DNA from: Saprospiraceae bacterium
GTDB taxonomy: Bacteria > Bacteroidota > Bacteroidia > Chitinophagales > Saprospiraceae
Direction: 5' to 3'
Length of the DNA: 64,000 nucleotides
Assembly (NCBI GenBank): GCA_016715405.1
Contig: JADKAE010000006.1
Span: 124,001-188,000, forward strand
In this document: in pieces, positions 17,660 through 26,279 of the stretch
How the letters are laid out: every line of letters begins with the position of its first letter
Numbering within the stretch: position 1 is the stretch's first letter
The notes under the pieces: model-generated
What the model saw: the letters and a program-made list of their open reading frames with translations, nothing else
The model's database searches: none
What the model was told of the DNA's origin: nothing
Translations under genes and position numbers: made by a program

Positions 17660-18640
17660 ATGAAAAACCACTTGCTATTTGCTCTCATCGGCGCCTGTCT
17701 TTGCACAGCAGCAGGATTGCCGGCCCAGGAACCCGAATTTGGCTATGCCTCTTACTATTCCGACGATTTTCATGGAGGCCGTACTGCTTACGGGGACATT
17801 TACGATAAATCCAAACTTACGGCTGCCCACAAGTTTTTTCCCTATGGCGCCATGATTAAGGTTACCCGCCTCGACAATAAAAAGTCGGTGGTGGTGAAAG
17901 TAACTGATAAAGGCCCGTTTGTCAAAGGAAGAGTGGTCGACTTGTCCCGGGCTGCCGCATCCCGCCTCGGCCTGCTCGAAGACGGCGTCACCGAGGTTAA
18001 AATTGAACTGGTGAGCCTTCCCAAAAAAGAAGATGACCCCAGCAAAGCCGAGGATGCTGCAACCTCCGATGTAGCGGCCAATGTGGAGGTGGACCCTAAA
18101 CAACCCACTTCTTACGGAGAAGAAACCGCCAATCGCCCGCGCACCGATGGCACAAAAACGGAGACAGGCGGCGATGCCCCCGCCTCCACCGCAACGGCAA
18201 GCGCGGAAAAAGCCAAGGCAGACAGCGAGGAAGCCGAAAAACGCGAGGCCCGAGAAGCCGCTAAAAAGGAATCCCGCCCCGAGGAGGAAAAAGAAAAGGC
18301 CGTCGCTCCCAATAAATCTAGCCGACTGGTAGGCAATGACTACACTACTTATGGTTTGTATAAAATACGCCTCGAAAAGCCGTCGCGCAAGGGGTATGGC
18401 GTGCAAGTCGCCTCTTTGTCCAACCACGAAAATATGATGAAACAGGTAGCCGACCTGCAGTCCAAATGGTTTGACAACGTGCTCGTGAGTATAGAAAAAG
18501 GCGAAAACAATAATACCCTATACAAGATCATCCTGGGGCCGTTCGATAGCGAGTCGGCTGCCAAAACCTATCAGGCAAGCATCAAAAAGAAACACAAATT
18601 GGGCGGCTTTGTGGTGAATTTGGCAGAAATCTCGTATTAA
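17660..18640 (+). CDS. Septal ring lytic transglycosylase RlpA family protein with SPOR domain
   Basis: 326 residues: a signal peptide (about 1-22, ending AAGLPAQ), a double-psi beta-barrel domain (about 25-115, with GYASYYSDDFHGGRTAYG and VKVTDKGPFVKGRVVDLS), a long charged Ala/Glu/Lys-rich linker (about 120-215), and a C-terminal SPOR domain (about 240-326, GYGVQVASLSNHENMMKQV). RlpA cleaves peptidoglycan strands lacking stem peptides at the division site, and SPOR binds such denuded glycans. The barrel keeps the His-Gly and Asp-Lys-Gly-Pro motifs. The protein acts in the periplasm or at the outer membrane. Confidence 0.92.
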   Translation: MKNHLLFALIGACLCTAAGLPAQEPEFGYASYYSDDFHGGRTAYGDIYDKSKLTAAHKFFPYGAMIKVTRLDNKKSVVVKVTDKGPFVKGRVVDLSRAAASRLGLLEDGVTEVKIELVSLPKKEDDPSKAEDAATSDVAANVEVDPKQPTSYGEETANRPRTDGTKTETGGDAPASTATASAEKAKADSEEAEKREAREAAKKESRPEEEKEKAVAPNKSSRLVGNDYTTYGLYKIRLEKPSRKGYGVQVASLSNHENMMKQVADLQSKWFDNVLVSIEKGENNNTLYKIILGPFDSESAAKTYQASIKKKHKLGGFVVNLAEISY

Positions 18641-18677
18641 TTGGCAGTCGGCAGTCAGCAGTCGGCGGTCGGTAGCT
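18641..18677. repeat. Heptad repeat (GGCAGTC/AGCAGTC/GGCGGTC) after the RlpA-like stop
   Basis: Four degenerate 7-bp units begin two bases after the stop codon. A related unit (AGCAGTC/AGCGTTC/AGCGGTC) is found at 26104-26140. Confidence 0.75.
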
Positions 18678-18693
18678 TGGAGCCATTTACGAA

Positions 18694-18726
18694 TAAAAAA
18701 ACGGCCGTCTCTTGCGAGGCGGCCGT
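18694..18726 (-). terminator. Intrinsic terminator of the glutamine synthetase gene
   Basis: A GC-rich stem (ACGGCCGTCTC / GAGGCGGCCGT, loop TTGC, one mismatch) is followed by a T7 run on the minus strand, 20 bases past the stop of the minus-strand gene. Confidence 0.85.
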
Positions 18727-18745
18727 TATACATAATGGCATATTC

Positions 18746-19758
18746 CTATGCAGGAACTAGAGCTGATTTTACAGTTCTTATGATGCGGGCCGTCACACGA
18801 TAAGGATCGGCATGCGACGCCGGACGGCGATCTTCCAGGTAACCTTTCCAGGATTGTGCCGTAGACACCGGGATGCGAATCGAAGAACCGCGGTCGCTCA
18901 CGCCGTAGCTAAACGTGTGGATCGACTGGGTTTCGTGCAAACCGGTGAGGCGATGGTGGTTGTCAGAACCATATTCCTCGATATGGTCTTTGTGTACGGG
19001 TCGGAATGCTTCGCAGATCGATTCGAAGAGTTCCTTGCCCCCAAATTCGCGCATTTCCATATTCGAAAGTTGGTGTGCATACCCGATCCGTTCCAGTCGC
19101 CCTTGATGGGTTTGGGATGCAGATCGACGTGAATGCCGTATTTTTCTGCGGTGCGGAACAACAGATAACGCGACACGACGAGGTCGTCAGAAGCGCTTTT
19201 GGCGCCTTTGCCAAAGCACTGGTACTCCCATTGCCCAAGCAATACCTCGGCGTTTATGCCGGTGATGCCCAGCCCGGCAGACAGACATAGGTCCAGGTGC
19301 TCTTCTACGATGTCGCGGCCTGCCACATTTCCGGCGCCCACCGCGCAATAGTAAGGGCCTTGCGGGCGCGGGAAGCCATTTTCGGGGAAACCAAGGGGCA
19401 TGCCGTTTTCCGACAATACATATTCCTGCTCGAAGCCAAACCAGTAGTCGTCGCTGTCATCATCGATGAGGCAACGCGTGTTTGACGGATGCGGCGTACC
19501 ATCCGGATTGAGTACTTCGCATACTACCAGCCAGGCGTTTTTGCGACCTGCATCGGGATACACGGCCACAGGCTTGAGCAGGCAATCGGAAGAACGCCCT
19601 TCGGCCTGCTGGGTAGAACTACCGTCAAAAGACCATTCGGGCAGCACGTCTAGTTCGCCAAAATAGGAGTCAAATTCCAACACCTTCGTTTTGCTGCGGA
19701 GGTTGGCTTCGGGTTTGTATCCATCCAGCCAAATGTACTCGAATTTGAACTTTGCCAT
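18746..19758 (-). CDS. glnII: Glutamine synthetase, GSII (eukaryote-like) type (frame broken at 19066-19068)
   Basis: About 337 residues once one missing base is restored. The N-terminal beta-grasp part (FEYIWLDGYKPEANLRSKTK, LPEWSFDGSSTQQAEG) and catalytic part (WFGFEQEYVL, GPYYCAVGAGNVAGRDI, NAEVLLGQWEY) are typical of GSII. The C-terminal part (FGGKELFESICEAFRPVH, TFSYGVSDRGSSIRIP) lies in another frame from about 19060. Adding one base to the A3 run at 19066-19068 joins them as MHTNFSNMEMREFG. The enzyme makes glutamine from glutamate, ammonia and ATP in the cytoplasm. Loss of this central gene is unlikely, so the break is probably a sequencing error. The symbol follows the naming of GSII genes in other bacteria. 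Confidence 0.93.
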
Positions 19759-20089
19759 TTTTTATAAATGTTTGTTATGTTTAAATGATTAAAATTCGTA
19801 TTAAAAAAATTCGTAATTCGTAATTACACATCCATAATTATCCACTGCAGCAGCGGCTTTCCTCAAACCGCGCTGTGGAAGTACGACTTCTTACAATCAA
19901 ATGATTATTTTTGTAGGGAACCTGGTTGTTGTGTTGATCTGAATGATCGTTCCCCTTTAATGTTGGCACAAAAATAATACGGTAAGCCCTTTCTGTAAAA
20001 GGCAAGATTACCGGTCTATGTGAGGTCTATACTCTCATTTGTTGATGCAAATAATTGAAAATAAGTATTTTGTGTAAAGAATTTTTGTC
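19759..20089. other. Divergent intergenic region between glutamine synthetase and a helical protein
   Basis: No gene is seen in these 331 bases. They hold ATTCGTA heptads at about 19796-19827, the same unit as in the array at 48779-48881. An imperfect GC-rich inverted repeat lies near 19841-19880. A TATTTTG element about 20 bases before 20090 is one base short of the -7 consensus. Promoters for both divergent genes must lie here, but neither is clear. Confidence 0.5.
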
Positions 20090-21622
20090 ATGGCCAATAC
20101 GTCAAAAGACCAGTTATTTTCTTTAATCAAATCGCTATCCAAAGCGGAAAAGCGCAACTTCAAGTTGTACGTACACCGTTTTGAAGGCGCAGGCGAGTCA
20201 AGAAAATTCATTCAATTGTTTGATGCACTGGATAAACTGGCCGAATACGATGAAGATTTATTGTTCAAGCGTTTACCACATATCAAAAAACAACATCTCG
20301 CCAACCTCAAGCGCCACCTATATAAGCAGATACTTATCAGCCTGCGTTTAATTTTTATACAAAAAAATATAGACATCGAAATCAGGGAGCAAATCGATTT
20401 TGCGCGCATCCTGTATGGGAAAGGCATGTATATGCAGGCCCTGAAATTGCTCGATCGCATCAAACAAATCGCCATCGAGCACCACCAGGATATCCTGCAC
20501 CTGGAGATCCTCGAATTTCAGAAGCTCATCGAAGCGCGACACATCACGCGCAGCCGACAGGTAAAAAACAAGATGGAAAACCTGCTGGAAGAATCCTCGC
20601 GCCGCAGCGCTGTGACCAGTCATACCAGCCTCCTGTTTAATTTCAATATCCAGGTGCACGGCTGGTACATCCAGCACGGCCACGCCCGCAACGAAAAAGA
20701 CCGGCAGGCCCTGCAGTTGTTCTATGATCAGAATATGCCCGCTCACGGCCCTCCAGGCAAACTCACTTTTTTTGAAAAGGCTAATCTTTACCAGGCGAAG
20801 ATGTGGTATCACTATATTTTGCTCGACTTTCAGGCTTGTCGCCAAAGTGCCGAGGCCTGGGTGTCGCTGTTTGACGAATCACCGATGATGCGAGAGAAGG
20901 ACCCCGACTTGTATATGCGCAGCCTGTATTATTTACTGGTGACCTTGTATTTTCTGCGCGATCAGCATGTGTTCGGGCTCTACCTTCAAGATTTTGAGTC
21001 TTTTTTCGCCTCGCACAGCGAGCAACTCAATGCAAATTCGCGTACGATCGCTTTTGTATACCTCAATCTCTCCAAGCTCAATGCCAATCTGCTTTCCGGC
21101 GATTATACAAGCGGGGTGCAACAAATCGCCGGCATCCTGGAAGCCCTGCCTCAATATGAAAACAACCTCGATATTCACCGCTCGCTTTTGTTTTTTTACA
21201 AATTTGCCTATCTTTATTTCGGCAGCGGGCAATACGACAAAGCGCTCGACTACCTCAACGATATTATCCTGCTCAAACACGGCTACCTTCGTGAAGACCT
21301 GCACCACAACGCCCGGCTGTTGCAACTCATTTGCCACTTCGAATTGGGCAATTATGACCTGCTGCATTACCTGGTCCCCGCTGTACAACGCGCTTTCAGC
21401 AAGGCCAAAGACGTGAGCAAGGTACAACGCCTTACGCTGCAATGGCTCAAAAAACTGGCAGATCTCCCCCCCGGACAAACCAAAGCCGCTTTTGAAGAAT
21501 TTCAGTCCCTACTGGCGGAAGCCATGAAAAGCCCCTACGAACAAAAAGCCCTGCTGTATCTCAATGTGCCCGCATGGGTGGAGAGGCGACTTGCCGATAG
21601 GGGAGGGGCGATAGGGGATTGA
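20090..21622 (+). CDS. Conserved helical (TPR-like) protein of unknown function
   Basis: 510 residues, predicted soluble and almost entirely alpha-helical, with no signal peptide. The start (SKDQLFSLIKSLSKAEKRNFKLYVHR) is a recurrent opening of large conserved hypothetical proteins in Bacteroidota. The middle and C-terminal parts contain helical pairs resembling degenerate tetratricopeptide repeats (SGQYDKALDYLNDIILLKHG, HHNARLLQLICHFELGNYDLL). A scaffold role is plausible but is inference. The last codons run into a heptad repeat: the stop TGA sits inside the repeat unit. Confidence 0.75.
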   Translation: MANTSKDQLFSLIKSLSKAEKRNFKLYVHRFEGAGESRKFIQLFDALDKLAEYDEDLLFKRLPHIKKQHLANLKRHLYKQILISLRLIFIQKNIDIEIREQIDFARILYGKGMYMQALKLLDRIKQIAIEHHQDILHLEILEFQKLIEARHITRSRQVKNKMENLLEESSRRSAVTSHTSLLFNFNIQVHGWYIQHGHARNEKDRQALQLFYDQNMPAHGPPGKLTFFEKANLYQAKMWYHYILLDFQACRQSAEAWVSLFDESPMMREKDPDLYMRSLYYLLVTLYFLRDQHVFGLYLQDFESFFASHSEQLNANSRTIAFVYLNLSKLNANLLSGDYTSGVQQIAGILEALPQYENNLDIHRSLLFFYKFAYLYFGSGQYDKALDYLNDIILLKHGYLREDLHHNARLLQLICHFELGNYDLLHYLVPAVQRAFSKAKDVSKVQRLTLQWLKKLADLPPGQTKAAFEEFQSLLAEAMKSPYEQKALLYLNVPAWVERRLADRGGAIGD

Positions 21623-21660
21623 TGTTTGATGTTGGATTTTTGATTTTTGATGTTTGATTA
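21619..21660. repeat. Heptad repeat (TTGATGT/TTGATTT), six copies, containing the stop codon
   Basis: Six contiguous 7-bp units (TTGATGT, TTGATGT, TGGATTT, TTGATTT, TTGATGT, TTGATTA). The TGA stop of the upstream gene is bases 2-4 of the first unit. Confidence 0.9.
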
Positions 21661-21673
21661 CATTAATTTAATT

Positions 21674-21747
21674 AAACCCTCATAAACCCTCATAAACCCT
21701 CATAAACCCTCATAAACCCTCATAAACCCTCATAAACCCTCATAAAC
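21674..21747. repeat. 10-bp minisatellite (CATAAACCCT), about 7.4 exact copies
   Basis: Seven perfect 10-bp copies plus a partial one end 18 bases before the start codon of the next gene. The perfect identity implies recent expansion, and copy-number change would alter promoter or ribosome-binding-site spacing. Confidence 0.95.
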
Positions 21748-21765
21748 ATTAAATAAACTAATCAA

Positions 21766-23801
21766 ATGAAAACACCACACCTCGCTCGCACACTGCGAGC
21801 CTGCTGGGCCATCCTTTGGCTCGGCGCCTATTGCCACGCCTCCGGCCAGGCCGATACCACGCAAGAAGCCATCGACGCTTTCCTGTTGCCTGCCACCGAA
21901 GAATTTGAAGCCGACTATGCCGCCCTGGCGGAAAGCCTCGAACGCTACCGGCGACAACCCTTGCATCTCAACCGCGCCACCGAAGAAGAACTGCGCGAAA
22001 TGCGTCTGCTCTCCGACCTACAGATCGTGCATTTTTTGCAATACCGGCAAAGCGCCGGCGACCTGGTGGCCTTGGAAGAATTGCAGGTTATTCCGGGCTT
22101 TAGTGTAGAAGACATACAGCGGCTTCTGCCTTTTGTGACCTTGGCGGAAACGGCCAACCGGGCCGGCTCGTTATGGCGTGCCCTGGGTATGGGCAAAAAA
22201 ACACTGTTTATGCGATGGTCCCGGAATCCTGGGCATACCGGCGATTACACCCTGGGCGATCCCAACCAGTGGTATCTGCGTTATCAACACCTGGGGGGGA
22301 TGGCAAACTACGGCTTCACCGCTGAAAAAGACGCCGGGGAGGAAATGTTCAGGGGTAGCAATACCAAAGGTTTTGACTTTTACTCGTGGCATCTTTTCCT
22401 TCGGGAGCCGCTGCGCGTATCAAAACACTGGCTTTAGGCGATTACAGCCTGAATATCGGGCAGGGACTGCTTGCCTATACCGGTTTTGCCGGGGGGAAAA
22501 GCGGACTTGTCACCGGTATCAAGCGCAACAGCCCCACACTGCGGCCCTATAGTTCGGTCAACGAAGCCAATTTCCTGAGGGGCGCCGCCCTCACCGCCAT
22601 GCCCTGGAAGGATGTGGAAATCACCGTTTTTGGTTCCTATCGCCGTCGCGATGCCAATCTGGTGCTGCCCGATTCTTTGTCGGAGGACACCCTGGCGCCA
22701 TTCTTCACAGCACTTGACCTTGATGGCTTGCACCGAACACCATCAGAATTGAGTGACCGTAACGCCATAACGCTTGGCCTTTGGGGAGCTCGCCTGGCCT
22801 ACGGTCGCCGGCGCTGGCGCCTGGGTATCAACGCCCTGCGCCAGTCCTTCAATACGCCTATGTCGCCCCGGCCTCAACTATACAACCAATATTATTTCAG
22901 GGGCGCCCACCCGGCCAACTACAGTGTTGATTATTCGCTGTGGTGGCGCAACCTGCATTTTTTTGGGGAAACGGCGCTGAGCGGCAATGGCGCCGTGGCC
23001 ACTGTCAACGGCCTCCTCGCCGGCCTTGATCGCAAGATAGACCTGGCAGTGTTGTACCGGCGTTACCCGCGCCACTACCAAGCTTTGCTGGCCCATGCGT
23101 TCGCCGAAAACAGCCAGCCGCGAAACGAGAGCGGCCTGTATATAGGCATCGAATTGCGCCCGCTGTCGCAATGGACACTCAGCGCCTATGTCGACATATG
23201 GCGCAATCCCTGGCTGCAATACCTCATTGACTCGCCTTCGGATGGCTGGGAATACCGATGCCGCCTCAGCTACCTGCAAAAGCGGCGACTGGAGGCCTAC
23301 CTCGAAATCAGGACAAAAAACCAGGCCCTCGGCGTTGATCGCTGGGACTACCCCGTCGACTTCGTCATCCTCAGCCAACGCCGCCAACTGCGCCTGCATT
23401 TGTCGTACAAGCTCACAAAAGCCCTGGAATGGCGCAGCCGCCTCGACCTCGGCTTCGCCGACAACGACATCAACGAACGCCAACGCGGCATGGTGATCTA
23501 CCAGGATTTCCTGCTGCGCCCCATTGGCTTCCCGCTGTCGTTTACAACGCGCCTTGCCTTATTCGATACCGACGGCTATGCCGCCCGGTTTTATGCCTAT
23601 GAAAACGACCTGCTCAACCACTTTTCGATCCCGGCGTATTACGAACGCGGCATGCGATTTTATATCAATGTGCGGTACCGACCCTTAAAAACGGTGACGC
23701 TCGAGCTGCGCTATGCCCAAACCTGGCGCGGCGAGCACGTGTCGCAAGCGAATACCCAAAAGCAGCTCAGCATGCAATTGCGCTGGGTGATGGGGAGTTA
23801 A
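21766..23801 (+). CDS. Helix-hairpin-helix domain protein with outer-membrane-like beta-barrel region (frame broken near 22403)
   Basis: The N-terminal part has a signal peptide (CWAILWLGAYCHASGQ) and ComEA-like helix-hairpin-helix motifs (LHLNRATEEELREMRLL, GDLVALEELQVIPGFSVEDI). The rest (about 460 residues) lies in another frame after about 22403 and is rich in alternating aromatic strands (IKTLALGDYSLNIGQGLLAYTGF to LRYAQTWRGEHV), as in outer-membrane barrels. Restoring one G in the GGG at 22403-22405 gives HLFLRGAAARIKTLAL and a protein of about 678 residues. Such HHH-plus-barrel proteins are widespread in Bacteroidota; their function is unknown. The 10-bp minisatellite abuts the start. 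Confidence 0.8.
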
Positions 23802-23837
23802 TGGCGACTTGGCGAGGGGGTGAAGGGGCGCATTCTC

Positions 23838-24930
23838 CTATAGTCCCAGCAGGAGGCGCCCGAGGGCGGGTTCGGCCAGTAATCGTTGGAGGGAGGGTTT
23901 GTCGGAAGCGGCCAGGGCGTTGGCGGCCACAAAACGCAGGTCGCCGGGGAGATCTTCCGAAATCAGGAAGTGCAGCAGATTTTGGTATTGCCGGGCGTTG
24001 AGGTCGGAGGAAGTGGCCAATAGGTAATTGATAAGTCTGGAAACGGCAATGTACAATATGTCTTGCCGGTTGTTATTCGACTTCCATTTTGCGTTCCAGG
24101 CGCCGGGATCGGTCGCGTCGAGTAGTTCTTCGGGGCGCCAGAGCAGGCTCAGTCGGCCTTGAAGGAAGGCTGTGAAGGCCGTGGCGGTTTCATCGTCGAG
24201 GGTGCCGTGGGCCAGTTGGGTCACCAGGGGCATCTGCGCTTGCCAGTCGGTTACTGATTGCAGGGCTTCAAATAGCTGTGTCAGTGAGCGGGGCGTAGTG
24301 CGCCTGCCGGTAACCAATTCGGGATACGAAAGTACAAAATCGATGCCGCGGGGGTCGATGCCTGCATCGTGCGCCCAGCGTGCCCAGCTGCCGGCGTCGA
24401 AAACGAGGGTGATGTGCATCAACCTGGTGAGGATGGCGTCGTCGAGGGGCGTCACCGAATAGTCGCCGCCGTCGGGATTGGCTGTCAGCACTATCTGCCA
24501 GTTAGCGGGGAGTTTCCAGCTGGCCAACTCGTAGTCTTGAAGCAATTGCATAATACCGCGCAGGATGCGGTCGTCGGCCCGGTTAACATCGTCGATGAGC
24601 AAAATGCCGGGGCCTTGGCTGCGGGGCGCCCATGCAGGCGGCAGGTAAACTGTGCGGGAATCGGCGGCATCGGCCTGTGGCAGGCCCAGCAGGTCGCCCA
24701 TTTCCTCAAATTGAGCCGGCGCTATGTGCCAACTGGGCGCCAAGAGTCGCTGCCACTTCTCTGACAATAGCGGTTTTGCCGATGCCGTGGCGGCCCCAGA
24801 TACAGATGGGTGTAGGCGCCTGCTGCGGATGGGCAAAGCGGTAAGCCAGGATATGCCGCAAAAAAGCCGTCAGTTCAGTGCCTGAACAAGGACTCCCGTA
24901 AGTGATATAGTCGAATGCCGGTGTATTCAT
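23838..24930 (-). CDS. MoxR-type AAA+ ATPase (frame broken near 24731)
   Basis: About 364 residues after repair. The Walker A motif (GRHGIGKTAIV) is in the first part, which starts at 24930. The Walker B motif (ILLIDDVNRAD), sensor region (ANPDGGDYSVTPLDDAILTRL) and C-terminal helical domain are in the second frame. Removing one base of the pair near 24731 gives TLGAQWHIAPAQFEEMGDLLG, which joins the two. MoxR ATPases act as chaperones with VWA-domain partners to load metals or assemble complexes. The start ATG overlaps the stop of the upstream VWA gene (ATGA), so the two are translationally coupled and probably form one machine. Confidence 0.88.
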
Positions 24931-26093
24931 GTTAGCGTCATGCGTATTTTTCTTCCCGGGAACGCCTCGGTTCTCAAAGCGCCATCGGGGGTAAATACCC
25001 ACAGCAATGGGTAGCGCAACGCCAGATGAGGCGTGGCGCCCAGGCCGTCGGTAAAATAGATCATCAGGTCGGGGCGGTGTTGGTTAGCATAAGCCAGCGG
25101 AGGCAAAAAACTGGTACCTCCCCCACCGGCAGCTTTTTCAGGCAACCGGCCTTCGTAGGCGTAAACCCGGCCAATCGCCGCATCGCATTCTATAACAGTC
25201 ACTTCCGCACCAGTACGCCAAAGCTGGTGTATTTCAGAAAAAAACAACCGCAAGGCGCTTACACTAATGCTTCCCGAAGTATCTACGGCTACAAAGATGC
25301 GCTGTCGTCGCCGTATTTTCAAACCTGGGAGAGTGCCAAAGCGACGAGAAGGTCTTTTCATGGTATCGGCCAGGCGGCTGTGGCGGCTGCTCTGGCAGGC
25401 GAGGCGAAGCGCCCGTCGCCAGTCGACAAATGAAGTGGTATCTTTTCTCCAATAGGCCACTTCGCGGCGCAAGGCCGGCGGCAAGGCATCGAAAACCGGG
25501 GGGCTGCACGCAGCAAGTCCAAAGCGCAGCAGGGTGTCGAGTTTTACCCTTGCTTCAGGGCTTGCTCCTGCCCACCAGCTGTGCCTGTCGAGCGCCGTGC
25601 TGCCCGCTTCGGCCAGCCGCTGCAAAGTAGCCGTGCACTGCTGATATTGGCCGGGGGCTTGCCAGGCCGCCACAAGTTGTTCATAGCAATCGTCGAGCGA
25701 AGCTTTTTCCGGAAGTGCAAGTTCGGGAAAATCGGCCCTGGTGAGAAAATCCGCGGGCAGTTCTGCCTGGTCCAGCCACTGATTCACAGCCAAATCGGCG
25801 GCAATATGAAAAAACAAGGGGTGCTCAAAATCGCGCATGCGAAAAGGGTGTTGCCCCACCAGGTGCAGCACTTCGTGTTGGAGGGCGCTGAGTTGTTGTC
25901 GGGCGCTGAGTTGCTGCCAATATGCCGGATTAACCGAAAGTTCAAATCTACCACGGTACAGGCCGAGCGCCAGGGTACCGGCCCAGTCCTCGTCGAAACG
26001 CCTGTTAATACCCGCCAGCACGTGGGCATAAAAAGGCGCCTCCAGAAGGAGTTGCACGATGGCCTGGGTCAATGCAGCGGACGGATCGGGCAT
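24927..26093 (-). CDS. DUF2201-type putative metallopeptidase fused to a VWA-like domain
   Basis: 388 residues, cytoplasmic. The N-terminal domain has a zinc peptidase motif HEVLH (His73, Glu74, His77) in a helical context. The C-terminal domain has a metal-ion-dependent adhesion site pattern (VDTSGSIS, then GGGGTSFLPPL and YFTDGLG) of the von Willebrand A-like type. This arrangement is known as the partner of MoxR-like ATPases, here the next gene. Its substrate is unknown. The start ATG lies just after a heptad array in the divergent spacer toward the PyrC-like gene. Confidence 0.88.
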   Translation of the reverse strand: MPDPSAALTQAIVQLLLEAPFYAHVLAGINRRFDEDWAGTLALGLYRGRFELSVNPAYWQQLSARQQLSALQHEVLHLVGQHPFRMRDFEHPLFFHIAADLAVNQWLDQAELPADFLTRADFPELALPEKASLDDCYEQLVAAWQAPGQYQQCTATLQRLAEAGSTALDRHSWWAGASPEARVKLDTLLRFGLAACSPPVFDALPPALRREVAYWRKDTTSFVDWRRALRLACQSSRHSRLADTMKRPSRRFGTLPGLKIRRRQRIFVAVDTSGSISVSALRLFFSEIHQLWRTGAEVTVIECDAAIGRVYAYEGRLPEKAAGGGGTSFLPPLAYANQHRPDLMIYFTDGLGATPHLALRYPLLWVFTPDGALRTEAFPGRKIRMTLT

Positions 26094-26103
26094 AAATATA
26101 ATT

Positions 26104-26140
26104 AGCAGTCAGCGTTCAGCAATTAGCGGTCAGCATTCAG
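26104..26140. repeat. Heptad repeat (AGCAGTC/AGCGTTC/AGCAATT/AGCGGTC/AGCATTC)
   Basis: Five contiguous degenerate 7-bp units lie in the divergent spacer, 10 bases upstream of a minus-strand start. This is one of the few arrays not at a stop codon. It is followed at about 26203-26236 by two copies of a 15-16 bp unit (AATCCTCAAATAACC). Confidence 0.8.
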
Positions 26141-26253
26141 ATTGCAAATACATTGCAAGATAAGCATTTTGCGGGTTCTCTTTAAACAGATGAAAATGAA
26201 AATCCTCAAATAACCAAATCCTCAAATAACCCCTCCCAGCCCCAACAAATTGC

Positions 26254-26261
26254 TATCTTTG
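26254..26261 (+). promoter_or_regulatory. Bacteroidota-type -7 element (TATCTTTG) for the PyrC-like gene
   Basis: TATCTTTG matches TAnnTTTG and ends 18 bases before the ATG at 26280. It supports that start over an upstream in-frame one, because the mRNA would begin just after it. Confidence 0.65.
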
Positions 26262-26279
26262 CACAAACAAAAGAAACCG

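Noticed and set aside
17675..18427. A 250-codon open frame on the minus strand opposite the RlpA-like gene
   Set aside because: It mirrors the Ala/Lys/Glu-rich linker and barrel of the real gene and has low-complexity Phe/Gly composition.
21674..21747. CRISPR-like short repeats
   Set aside because: The 10-bp units are contiguous with no spacers and no cas genes are nearby; it is a minisatellite.
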